Assembly: GCA_947258945.1 (NCBI GenBank)
Contig: CAMYKJ010000082.1
Coordinates: 1-5,427, forward strand
Direction of reading: 5' to 3'
Source of the DNA: an uncultured Ectothiorhodospiraceae bacterium
GTDB taxonomy: Bacteria > Pseudomonadota > Gammaproteobacteria > UBA9214
DNA: 5,427 bases
The translations under genes were made by a program, and so were the position numbers. Under the pieces are notes generated by a model, which saw only the letters and a list, made by a program, of their open reading frames with translations, searched no databases and was not told the DNA's origin. This document shows, piece by piece, positions 1 to 5,427 of this stretch (position 1 is the first letter of the stretch; every line of letters starts with the position of its first letter).

Positions 1-394
1 ACTTGGCCGTTTCAGGGGAGACAGTGCGTTTTATACCTGGATCTACCGGATCGCCATCAACACGGCCAAGAATCACCTGGTCGCGAGCAGCAGGCGGCCG
101 CCGCGGGCAGATATCGACGCCGTAGAGGCGGAACAATATGATGGTGCCACGGGTCTGAAAGAGTATGCAACGCCGGAACGCATGTTGTTGAGGGATGAAA
201 TAAAACAAACCATTGCCGGCGCGATAGAGGGCCTGCCGGACGATTTGCGCACGGCCATTACGCTGCGGGAGCTCGAGGGGATGAGCTATGAAGAGATCGC
301 GCAGGCCATGGACTGCCCGATCGGTACGGTGAGATCGAGGATATTCCGGGCACGGGATGCGATCGACGGAAAATTGAAACCATTGCTTGATTGA
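1..394 (+). CDS. rpoE: RNA polymerase sigma-E factor (RpoE/AlgU), 5' end outside window
   Basis: This is an extracytoplasmic-function sigma factor that directs RNA polymerase to envelope-stress promoters. The coding frame enters at base 2 and gives 130 residues before TGA at 392-394. The E. coli family member has about 191 residues, so roughly the first 60 (regions 1.2 to 2.3) are missing. Visible residues 5-24 (FRGDSAFYTWIYRIAINTAK) are the region 2.3/2.4 helix that reads the -10 element. Residues 78-122 form the region 4 helix-turn-helix, with LRELEGMSYEEIA and the recognition helix GTVRSRIFRAR, which reads the -35 element. Conservation with RpoE/AlgU is close along the whole fragment. The gene lies 18 bp ahead of its anti-sigma factor, the usual arrangement. 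Its promoter is outside the window, so autoregulation cannot be judged. Confidence 0.96.
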   Translation, partial: LGRFRGDSAFYTWIYRIAINTAKNHLVASSRRPPRADIDAVEAEQYDGATGLKEYATPERMLLRDEIKQTIAGAIEGLPDDLRTAITLRELEGMSYEEIAQAMDCPIGTVRSRIFRARDAIDGKLKPLLD

Positions 395-412
395 CTTGAC
401 GGGCACGACACG

Positions 413-982
413 ATGAAAGACACACTCAACGAACAGATCTCGGCACTGGTCGACGATGAACTCGATGCAGCCGAGCAGGCACTGCTGCTGCGGCAACTGG
501 CCAGGGACGAATCGTTGCGCAGGCAATTCGCGCGTTACCAGCTGGTCAGCGATGCGCTGAAAGACAGCCTGCCCGAGCGTGTCGATCCCGATTTTCACAG
601 GCGCGTACAGGCCGCCCTGCAGGACGAGGCCGCACCGCACGGGGTTGCGGCCGGCACACACCTGGGTCGTCTGTTCAGGCCGCTTGCCGGGCTGGCCGTA
701 GCTGCGTCGGTTGCCGTCGTTGCCGTGCTGTCACTGCAGTCTGTTCGTGAAACCGTGCCGCAATCCGCACCGGCCGTGGCATCCGCGCCCGCACCGGCGG
801 ATTACATCCGGGCCGAAGGGTCGCCCCCGGCTGCATTGCCGGCAACACCGGCCCGCGACCTCGATGCCTACCTGGTCAACCACAACGAAGTCGCCGTCAA
901 CCGGGGCATGCGGGGTATGCTGCCCTACATGCGTATCGTGGGTCAGGGCGAGCAACCCGGGAGTCAAGAGGCCGCCGAATGA
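413..982 (+). CDS. rseA: sigma-E anti-sigma factor RseA/MucA
   Basis: This inner-membrane anti-sigma factor sequesters RpoE through its cytoplasmic N-terminus. It is 189 residues, against 216 in E. coli RseA and about 194 in Pseudomonas MucA. Residues 6-50 carry the RseA N-terminal signature (EQISALVDDELD, then RRQFARYQLVSDALKD), which binds the sigma factor. Residues 91-109 (LAGLAVAASVAVVAVLSLQ) are the single transmembrane helix, preceded by basic residues, so the N-terminus should be cytoplasmic. A Pro/Ala-rich periplasmic linker (about 115-148) leads to a conserved tail, YLVNHNEVAVNRGMRGMLPY (153-172), typical of the MucA periplasmic domain that is bound by RseB and cut by DegS/AlgW-type proteases. 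The ATG is preceded only by a weak GGG at 401-403, which fits translational coupling to rpoE 18 bp upstream. Confidence 0.93.
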   Translation: MKDTLNEQISALVDDELDAAEQALLLRQLARDESLRRQFARYQLVSDALKDSLPERVDPDFHRRVQAALQDEAAPHGVAAGTHLGRLFRPLAGLAVAASVAVVAVLSLQSVRETVPQSAPAVASAPAPADYIRAEGSPPAALPATPARDLDAYLVNHNEVAVNRGMRGMLPYMRIVGQGEQPGSQEAAE

Positions 983-1025
983 TCGATCCCGGATGCCCGT
1001 GCGCAAGCCATCCACCGGGGTACGG

Positions 1026-1030
1026 CAGGG
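1026..1030 (+). promoter_or_regulatory. ribosome binding site supporting the GTG start of rseB
   Basis: AGGG lies within 1026-1030 with nine bases between it and the GTG at 1040. Together with the signal peptide that begins right at this GTG, it favours 1040 over the nearby ATG triplets at 1032 and 1035, which open a frame that stops at once (TGA at 1041-1043). Confidence 0.5.
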
Positions 1031-1039
1031 CATGATGAA

Positions 1040-1999
1040 GTGAGACCACTGCTGCTTGCATTGCTGCTTTGCTGCAGCCAGGCGGTTGCCGCGGATGCGG
1101 CGCGCCAGTGGCTGCACGGTATGTCCGAGGCCCTCAAGACACTCGATTACGACGGGACATTTGTCTATCAGCACGACGGCAGGCTCGATGTCATGCGCAT
1201 CGTTCACCGCGTCGACGATGGCGGTCGGCGCGAACGCCTGGTGTCACTGACCGGCAGTGCGCGGGAGGTGCTGCGCGACGACCGCTCAGTGACCTGTATC
1301 CTGCCGGACAACAAGTCGGTCATGATCGGCCGGAGCCGGTCGCCGCAGCCGTTTCCCGTAGTACCCGACGATCTCGCCACCATTTCGCGTTATTACCGGC
1401 TGCAGGACAAGGGCGATGACCACATGATCGGCTACCGCGCCCGTATCATTGCCGTTATCCCGAAAGATGAATTTCGTTACGGCTACCGCTTCTGGATCGA
1501 GCAGGATTCACGCATGTTGCTGAGATCCGATCTGACCGGTGAAGACGGGTCCACCATCGAGCAGGTCCAGTTCACCGCTCTGGATGTCGGTATCGACATT
1601 CCGGTCAGCGACCTGCAGCCTTCCTTGACCGGCGACGACTACACCTGGCATCGCCAGACCGAAATCAACGCGGCACAGGATTCCTCTTATGGTATGCCCG
1701 GCTGGATGGTCCGCGAGCTTCCGGCAGGCTTCATGCTGACCGATTTCGGCCGCCGGCGCCTGCATGAGCAGGGCGGGGATGCCGAACACATGGTGTTCAG
1801 CGACGGGATGGCCACCGTGTCGGTGTATATCGAGCAGGCGCTGCCGGACACTGACGCATTTACCGGACTCTCCACCATGGGTGCCATGAATGCCTATGGC
1901 GCACTGGTCGACGGCTACCAGGTAACCGTCGTCGGTGAGGTGCCGCCGGCAACCGTCAAGATGATCGCCACGTCCGTCCAGCGGCAGGGCGCCTCGTAA
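1040..1999 (+). CDS. rseB: periplasmic sigma-E regulator RseB/MucB
   Basis: This periplasmic protein binds the RseA/MucA periplasmic domain and protects it from site-1 cleavage. In the family it senses lipopolysaccharide intermediates through a LolA/LppX-like fold. It is 319 residues, essentially the same as E. coli RseB (318). A signal peptide, MRPLLLALLLCCSQAVA, is followed by a likely signal peptidase I cut before ADAA. The large N-terminal domain (about 20-190) contains the family stretch YDGTFVYQHDGRLDVMRIVH (37-56) and later YGYRFWIEQDSRMLLRSDL. The smaller C-terminal domain (about 215-315) begins GMPGWMVRELPAGF. The start is GTG, chosen from the signal peptide and the AGGG site upstream. 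The gene lies 57 bp after rseA in the same reading frame, and rseC starts one base after its TAA. Confidence 0.93.
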   Translation: MRPLLLALLLCCSQAVAADAARQWLHGMSEALKTLDYDGTFVYQHDGRLDVMRIVHRVDDGGRRERLVSLTGSAREVLRDDRSVTCILPDNKSVMIGRSRSPQPFPVVPDDLATISRYYRLQDKGDDHMIGYRARIIAVIPKDEFRYGYRFWIEQDSRMLLRSDLTGEDGSTIEQVQFTALDVGIDIPVSDLQPSLTGDDYTWHRQTEINAAQDSSYGMPGWMVRELPAGFMLTDFGRRRLHEQGGDAEHMVFSDGMATVSVYIEQALPDTDAFTGLSTMGAMNAYGALVDGYQVTVVGEVPPATVKMIATSVQRQGAS

Positions 2000-2000
2000 C

Positions 2001-2465
2001 ATGCTCGAGGAAACCGGGCGTATCGTGGACGTCGAAGGCGAATTTGCCTGGGTCGAGAGCGAGCGACAATCCACCTGCGGTGGTTGTTCGGCCCGCAAGG
2101 GTTGCGGCACCGGTGCCATCGCAAAAGTGCTCGGCAGGAAACGAATGCGCCTGCGCGTGGTCAACAGGATCGATGCCGCGGTCGGCGATCACGTCGTGAT
2201 CGGGATCGCAGAATCCGGTGTGGTGCGCGGCTCACTCGCGGTGTACGCCGTGCCGCTGGCCGGCCTGTTTGGCGGTGCGATTGCCGGACAGCTGGCCGGC
2301 GGATACCTGGCAGGGGCGGCCACGGACACGCCGGCGATGGCGGGAGCGGCCGCGGGTTTCGTGGCGGGGCTGGCCTGGCTCGGGCGGTTCAGCCGTGCGA
2401 CCCGGACAGACGAATCGTATCAGCCGGTGCTGTTGCGTCGGGAGACGCGATTGCCGACGGTCTGA
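2001..2465 (+). CDS. rseC: inner-membrane SoxR-reducing/envelope-stress protein RseC/MucC
   Basis: This is a small inner-membrane protein of the RseC/MucC family. E. coli RseC is linked to modulation of sigma-E and to the Rsx complex that reduces SoxR; the molecular role of MucC is less clear. It is 154 residues, against 159 in E. coli RseC. The N-terminal cytoplasmic part carries the family cysteine cluster STCGGCSARKGCG, with Cys26, Cys29 and Cys35, as expected for a redox or metal-binding site. Two hydrophobic Gly/Ala-rich segments follow at about 76-97 and 112-128. They form a helical hairpin, and the C-terminal tail ends in ESYQPVLLRRE, also a family feature. The ATG is one base after the rseB stop, so translation is probably coupled; a CAGGG inside the end of rseB lies 11 bases upstream. 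Confidence 0.92.
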   Translation: MLEETGRIVDVEGEFAWVESERQSTCGGCSARKGCGTGAIAKVLGRKRMRLRVVNRIDAAVGDHVVIGIAESGVVRGSLAVYAVPLAGLFGGAIAGQLAGGYLAGAATDTPAMAGAAAGFVAGLAWLGRFSRATRTDESYQPVLLRRETRLPTV

Positions 2466-2517
2466 ACCCGGCTTAAGCTACCCGTGCCACGGCCGTAGAC
2501 TGAAACAGTGTCATTAT

Positions 2518-2521
2518 GGAG
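2518..2521 (+). promoter_or_regulatory. ribosome binding site deciding the degP/mucD start
   Basis: GGAG at 2518-2521 lies nine bases before the ATG at 2531. It overlaps the first possible ATG (2516-2518), so it cannot serve that codon. This and the signal peptide starting MLSVRKF favour 2531 as the true start. Confidence 0.65.
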
Positions 2522-2530
2522 AACACAAGT

Positions 2531-3952
2531 ATGTTGTCAGTGAGAAAATTTACGCCATTTATGATTTTGTTCCTGCTGGGCTGCATGCAGGCTGTGCAGG
2601 CAGGTCACGCCCTGCCAAGCTTTACCGAGCTCATCAAGGACACCAGTCCGTCTGTGGTCAATATCAGTACCACCCAGAAGGTCTCAACCGGCATGCCGGA
2701 ACTGCCGGAGGGACTCGAGATCCCGGATCTCCCGGAAGGCAGTCCGTTTGGCGAACTGTTCAAGTACTTCTTCGAGCATGACGACCAGGGCGGGCCGTCC
2801 TATCGTGACGCCAAGTCGCTGGGCTCCGGATTCATTATCTCCGGGGACGGTTATGTGCTGACCAATTACCACGTGGTCAAGGGTGCAGATGAAATCATCG
2901 TGCGCCTGAGCGACCGTCGCGAGCTCATGGGCGAGGTAATCGGCATCGACAAGCGCAGCGACGTTGCCCTGCTCAAGATCGAGGCTACCGATCTGCCGGT
3001 CGCGCGCATCGGCAAATCCAGTGATCTGGAGGTCGGTGAATGGGTGCTGGCAATCGGTTCGCCGTTCGGTTTCGACCACTCGGCGACCGCCGGCATCGTG
3101 AGCGCCAAGGGCCGCAGCCTGCCGAGTGAAAACTACGTGCCCTTCATCCAGACCGATGTTGCCATCAATCCGGGCAACTCCGGCGGACCCCTGTTCAACC
3201 AGCAAGGCGAGGTGGTCGGCGTGAACTCGCAGATTTACAGCCGTACCGGTGGTTACATGGGCCTGTCATTTGCCATTCCCATCGAGGTCGCCATGGACGT
3301 GGCCGACCAGCTGAAAACCACCGGCCGGGTCAGCCGCGGCTGGCTGGGTGTGCTGATCCAGGATGTCACGCGTGACCTCGCCGAATCCTTCGGCATGAAG
3401 CAACCGCGTGGTGCGCTGGTCGCCAAGGTGCTGCCGAACAGTCCGGCGGAGGCGGCCGGCATCGAGGTGGGTGATGTCATCGTCAAATTCGACGGCAAGA
3501 AAGTCCTCAAATCGTCCAACCTGCCGCCGATCGTCGGCAGCAGCAAGGTCGGTGTGATGATCCCGGTGGATATCATTCGTGCTTCACGCAGGACGACTCT
3601 CAAGGTGAAGCTCGGTGAACTGCCCGAGGACGAGGTCCAGGCAAAAGCGGAACGCCCGCAGACGAAGACGACCAACCGTCTGGGGATTACCGTGAGCGAA
3701 CCGGACAAGGAGCTGATGGCAGAGCTCGAGATCGAGCATGGCGTGGTGGTGGACCGCATCGTTGACGGCGCGGCCTCACGGGCCGGTGTGCGCAAGGGTG
3801 ATGTCATCCTCAGTATCGACAACCAGGCAGTGAAGAGTGCGCAGCAGTTTCAGTCTTTGATCGACGACCTGCCTGCCGGCAAGTCGGTTGCCGCACTGGT
3901 GCAGCGGGGCGGTAGTCCGACCTTCCTCGCCCTGAAGATTCCCGAATCATGA
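2531..3952 (+). CDS. mucD: periplasmic serine endoprotease DegP/MucD (HtrA family)
   Basis: This HtrA-type protease/chaperone degrades misfolded envelope proteins. Read from ATG 2531 it has 473 residues, matching MucD and DegP in length; an in-frame ATG at 2516 would add five residues but lacks a ribosome site. The signal peptide runs to about AVQA at residue 24. The trypsin-like domain (about 30-265) has the complete triad: His114 in TNYHVV, Asp144 in RSDVALLKIE and Ser217 in GNSGGPLFN. The first PDZ domain (about 271-361) opens with RGWLGVLIQDV, the MucD-type carboxylate-binding loop; the second covers about 383-470. The loop before the protease core is short and repeats P-E/D-LPEG (56-61 and 65-70), more like MucD/DegQ than the long E. 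coli DegP loop. It follows rseC by 65 bp, as in the Pseudomonas algU-mucABCD operon. The DegP/DegQ/MucD distinction rests on context. Confidence 0.94.
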   Translation: MLSVRKFTPFMILFLLGCMQAVQAGHALPSFTELIKDTSPSVVNISTTQKVSTGMPELPEGLEIPDLPEGSPFGELFKYFFEHDDQGGPSYRDAKSLGSGFIISGDGYVLTNYHVVKGADEIIVRLSDRRELMGEVIGIDKRSDVALLKIEATDLPVARIGKSSDLEVGEWVLAIGSPFGFDHSATAGIVSAKGRSLPSENYVPFIQTDVAINPGNSGGPLFNQQGEVVGVNSQIYSRTGGYMGLSFAIPIEVAMDVADQLKTTGRVSRGWLGVLIQDVTRDLAESFGMKQPRGALVAKVLPNSPAEAAGIEVGDVIVKFDGKKVLKSSNLPPIVGSSKVGVMIPVDIIRASRRTTLKVKLGELPEDEVQAKAERPQTKTTNRLGITVSEPDKELMAELEIEHGVVVDRIVDGAASRAGVRKGDVILSIDNQAVKSAQQFQSLIDDLPAGKSVAALVQRGGSPTFLALKIPES

Positions 3953-3993
3953 GGGCGGGTTGACCGGGTATACCGCGCACCGACAGTAAACAG

Positions 3994-4260
3994 TTGAACA
4001 GGCATCTGACGGTTTATGTCCGGCGGGGTTGTCATCTCTGTACCGACATGGCCGTGGCGCTGTACCGGCTGCAGGACGAACTGGGATTTAACCTGTCCGA
4101 AGTCGACATTGAACGGGACCCTGAGCTGACCGAGCGTTACGGTGCACGGGTACCGGTACTGACCGGCGGGGACGACGAGCTGTGCCACTATTTTCTCGAC
4201 GAGGACCGGTTGCGTGAATGGTGCACCGGTCCCGGCGAAGCCCCGGGGAGCGTGGAGTGA
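3994..4260 (+). CDS. glutaredoxin family protein (thioredoxin fold, CHLC motif)
   Basis: This small protein of 88 residues has a thioredoxin-like fold of the glutaredoxin-like (DUF836/Glrx-like) type. The first strand, LTVYVRRGCHLC (5-16), ends in a Cys13-His-Leu-Cys16 pair, placed as the redox site of glutaredoxins. A helix (17-30), a second strand with VDIERDPEL, and the cis-proline motif RVPVL (Pro54) follow in the normal order. A short C-terminal helix completes the fold. The start is TTG: the frame is open back to TGA at 3961-3963, but no ATG or GTG occurs between it and the conserved first strand. No good ribosome site is visible. It lies 41 bp after the protease gene and probably belongs to the same transcript. 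The substrate is unknown; a thiol-disulfide role is inferred only from the CxxC motif. Confidence 0.85.
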   Translation: MNRHLTVYVRRGCHLCTDMAVALYRLQDELGFNLSEVDIERDPELTERYGARVPVLTGGDDELCHYFLDEDRLREWCTGPGEAPGSVE

Positions 4261-4284
4261 CGCGGCTGAAACTTCCTGTATAAT
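4257..4284 (+). promoter_or_regulatory. predicted sigma-70 promoter for lepA
   Basis: A perfect -10 box, TATAAT, lies at 4279-4284. Sixteen bases upstream is GTGACG (4257-4262), matching four of six positions of TTGACA. The -35 element overlaps the stop of the glutaredoxin-like gene. Transcription would start near 4291 and give a leader of about 57 nt before the lepA ATG. The surrounding sequence is AT-rich (4279-4294) in an otherwise GC-rich window, which supports a real promoter. Confidence 0.65.
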
Positions 4285-4308
4285 AACAAATTTATCCCAC
4301 ACCACCGT

Positions 4309-4342
4309 CCGCCAAACAGGGCGGCACCAGGCCAGCGCCCTG
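4309..4342 (+). other. two overlapping, mutually exclusive hairpins in the lepA leader
   Basis: Stem A pairs CCGCC (4309-4313) with GGCGG (4320-4324) around a six-base loop. Stem B pairs CAGGGCG (4317-4323) with CGCCCTG (4336-4342), seven perfect base pairs around a twelve-base loop, ending five bases before the lepA ATG. They share 4320-4323, so only one can form at a time. No U-run follows, so neither looks like an intrinsic terminator. No Shine-Dalgarno sequence is visible between stem B and the ATG. A role in translation is an inference only, and short GC stems arise easily by chance in GC-rich DNA. Confidence 0.35.
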
Positions 4343-4347
4343 CCTTC

Positions 4348-5427
4348 ATGACTGACAGCCAGCACGTTCGAAATTTTTCCATCATCGCGCACATCGATCA
4401 TGGCAAATCGACCCTGGCCGACCGCTTTATCCAGGTGTGCGGCGGGCTGGCCGAGCGGGAGATGGCCGAGCAGGTGCTTGATTCCATGGACCTGGAACGC
4501 GAGCGCGGCATTACCATCAAGGCACAGAGTGTGTCATTGAAATACCAGGCCAGGAACGGCGAGGTCTACGAGCTCAATCTGATCGACACGCCCGGACGGA
4601 CACGTGGATTTTTCCTACGAGGTGTCGCGCTCCCTGGCCGCCTGCGAGGGCGCCCTGCTGGTGGTGGATGCGGCACAGGGTGTCGAGGCGCAAAGTGTTG
4701 CCAACTGCTATACCGCGATCGATCTGGACCTGGAGGTCGTGCCGGTGCTGAACAAGATCGACCTGCCGGCGGCCGAACCGGAGCGCGTCATCCGCGAGAT
4801 CGAGGAGATCATCGGGCTCGAGGCCGAGGATGCCATCCGCGTCAGTGCCAAGACCGGTGAGGGCGTCGAGGATGTCCTCGAGGAACTGATACGGCGCGTG
4901 CCACCCCCGCGCGGCGATGCCGACGCTCCCCTGCAGGCGCTGATTATCGATTCCTGGTTCGACAGTTATGTCGGTGTGATATCGCTGGTGCGTATCGTGG
5001 ACGGGCAGCTCGGCCGGCGTGACCGGATCAGGGTGATGTCCACCGGGCGCGATTTCCAGGTCGAGCGGCTGGGGGTGTTTACACCGAAACAGGAAACCCG
5101 CGAGCGGCTTGTGGCCGGCGATGTGGGTTTTCTGATTGCCGGCATCAAGGACATCGAGGGGGCGCCGGTCGGTGACACGCTGACGCTGGCCAGGGCACCG
5201 GCGGCGGAGCCGTTGCCCGGGTTCAAGACCATCCAGCCGAATGTATTTGCCGGGCTTTATCCGGTCAGTTCGGACGACTACGAGGACCTGCGCGATGCCT
5301 TGCAGAAGCTGCGGCTGAACGACGCCGCACTCCACTATGAACCGGAAACCTCCGAGGCGCTTGGCTTCGGTTTCCGCTGCGGTTTTCTCGGCATGCTGCA
5401 CATGGAGATCGTGCAGGAACGGCTCGA
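4348..5427 (+). pseudogene. lepA: lepA, elongation factor 4, frameshifted by a 4-bp duplication; 3' end outside window
   Basis: LepA (EF4) is a ribosome-associated translational GTPase. From ATG 4348 the first 83 residues match the family closely: G1 AHIDHGKST (14-22), RGIT (53-56) and the start of G3, DTPG (80-83). The family then has HVDFSYEV, but the sequence contains an extra CGGA (4593-4600 is CGGACGGA), which shifts the frame. Read on, the original frame gives 87 unrelated residues and stops at 4858-4860. From 4601 the correct sequence continues in another frame to the window edge with no stop: [24 protein letters not shown] (restored residues 134-137), SAK (165-167), [17 protein letters not shown]-like VFTPKQ, and the LepA signature [15 protein letters not shown]. 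Repaired, about 358 of roughly 600 residues are visible. As written, the product would lack the catalytic His and everything after it. It may be a true mutation or a sequence error. Confidence 0.9.
4593..4600 (+). repeat. tandem 4-bp duplication (CGGA x2) causing the lepA frameshift
   Basis: CGGA at 4593-4596 is repeated directly at 4597-4600. Removing one copy restores Pro-Gly-His-Val-Asp, the invariant G3 motif of LepA, and joins both halves of the gene in one frame. Confidence 0.9.

Noticed and set aside
1032..1043. ATGATGAAGTGA as an alternative rseB start or a tiny leader peptide.
   Set aside because: That frame gives only Met-Met-Lys and then stops; its ATG lies one base after the AGGG, too close to use it. 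The GTG at 1040 opens directly into a signal peptide.
1508..2164. Open frame of 218 codons on the minus strand across rseB and rseC.
   Set aside because: It overlaps two well-supported genes on the other strand and crosses their junction; it has no recognisable domain.
2464..2501. Possible promoter ahead of the protease gene: GAACCC at 2464 as a sigma-E -35, or TTAAGC (2473-2478) with TAGACT (2496-2501) as a sigma-70 pair.
   Set aside because: The sigma-E version has no -10 element at the right spacing, and the sigma-70 version matches only 3/6 and 4/6. Read-through from rseC is a sufficient explanation.
3955..3976. Inverted repeat between the protease and the glutaredoxin-like gene (GCGG/CCGC and the palindrome GGTATACC) as a terminator.
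   Set aside because: The pairing is short, has poor loop geometry and no following T-run.
4268..4290. GAAACTT (4268-4274) upstream of lepA as a sigma-E type -35 element.
   Set aside because: No TCTGA- or TCAAA-like -10 element occurs 15-17 bases downstream, and the perfect TATAAT box explains the region better.
4597..4860. Programmed frameshifting in lepA.
   Set aside because: LepA is not known to use recoding, and a tandem CGGA inside the invariant G3 motif, with no slippery run or downstream stimulator seen, fits a simple duplication or error better.
4574..5401. Long open frame of 275 codons on the minus strand, antisense to lepA.
   Set aside because: The plus strand over the same bases encodes clearly conserved LepA. 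The antisense frame resembles no family I know and is a common by-product of GC-rich codon use.

Overview
The window is a conserved chromosomal locus of a GC-rich gammaproteobacterium. It reads left to right, all on the + strand, as rpoE (3' part), rseA/mucA, rseB/mucB, rseC/mucC, a DegP/MucD serine protease, a small glutaredoxin-family protein, and lepA (5' part). The Pseudomonas-like order algU-mucABCD followed by lepA, together with GC-rich codon use, suggests a non-enteric gammaproteobacterium (a Chromatiales-like or pseudomonad-like lineage). I cannot name a genus from the sequence alone.

Region by region: 1-394 is the C-terminal two thirds of the extracytoplasmic sigma factor, covering region 2.4 and region 4. 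413-982 is its membrane-spanning anti-sigma factor. 1040-1999 is the periplasmic co-regulator, with a GTG start and a signal peptide. 2001-2465 is the small inner-membrane RseC/MucC protein. 2531-3952 is a periplasmic trypsin-like protease with two PDZ domains and an intact His-Asp-Ser triad. 3994-4260 is an 88-residue thioredoxin-fold protein with a CHLC redox motif, a TTG start and no clear Shine-Dalgarno site. 4261-4347 holds a promoter with a perfect TATAAT box and two overlapping potential hairpins. 4348 to the end is lepA (elongation factor 4), read in two different frames because of a 4-bp tandem duplication at 4593-4600.

How the genes work together, by family knowledge: RseA holds the sigma factor at the inner membrane. 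RseB binds the periplasmic part of RseA and shields it from site-1 proteolysis. Misfolded outer-membrane proteins and lipopolysaccharide intermediates relieve that block and release the sigma factor. The DegP/MucD protease removes misfolded envelope proteins, so the stress sensor and one of its effectors are encoded side by side. The short gaps (18, 57, 1, 65 and 41 bp) fit co-transcription from rpoE through the glutaredoxin-like gene, while lepA appears to have its own promoter.

I found no previously undescribed system here. The most notable observation is the frameshift in lepA: it separates two otherwise well-conserved halves exactly at the DTPGH GTPase motif. It is either a recent inactivating mutation or a sequence/assembly error.
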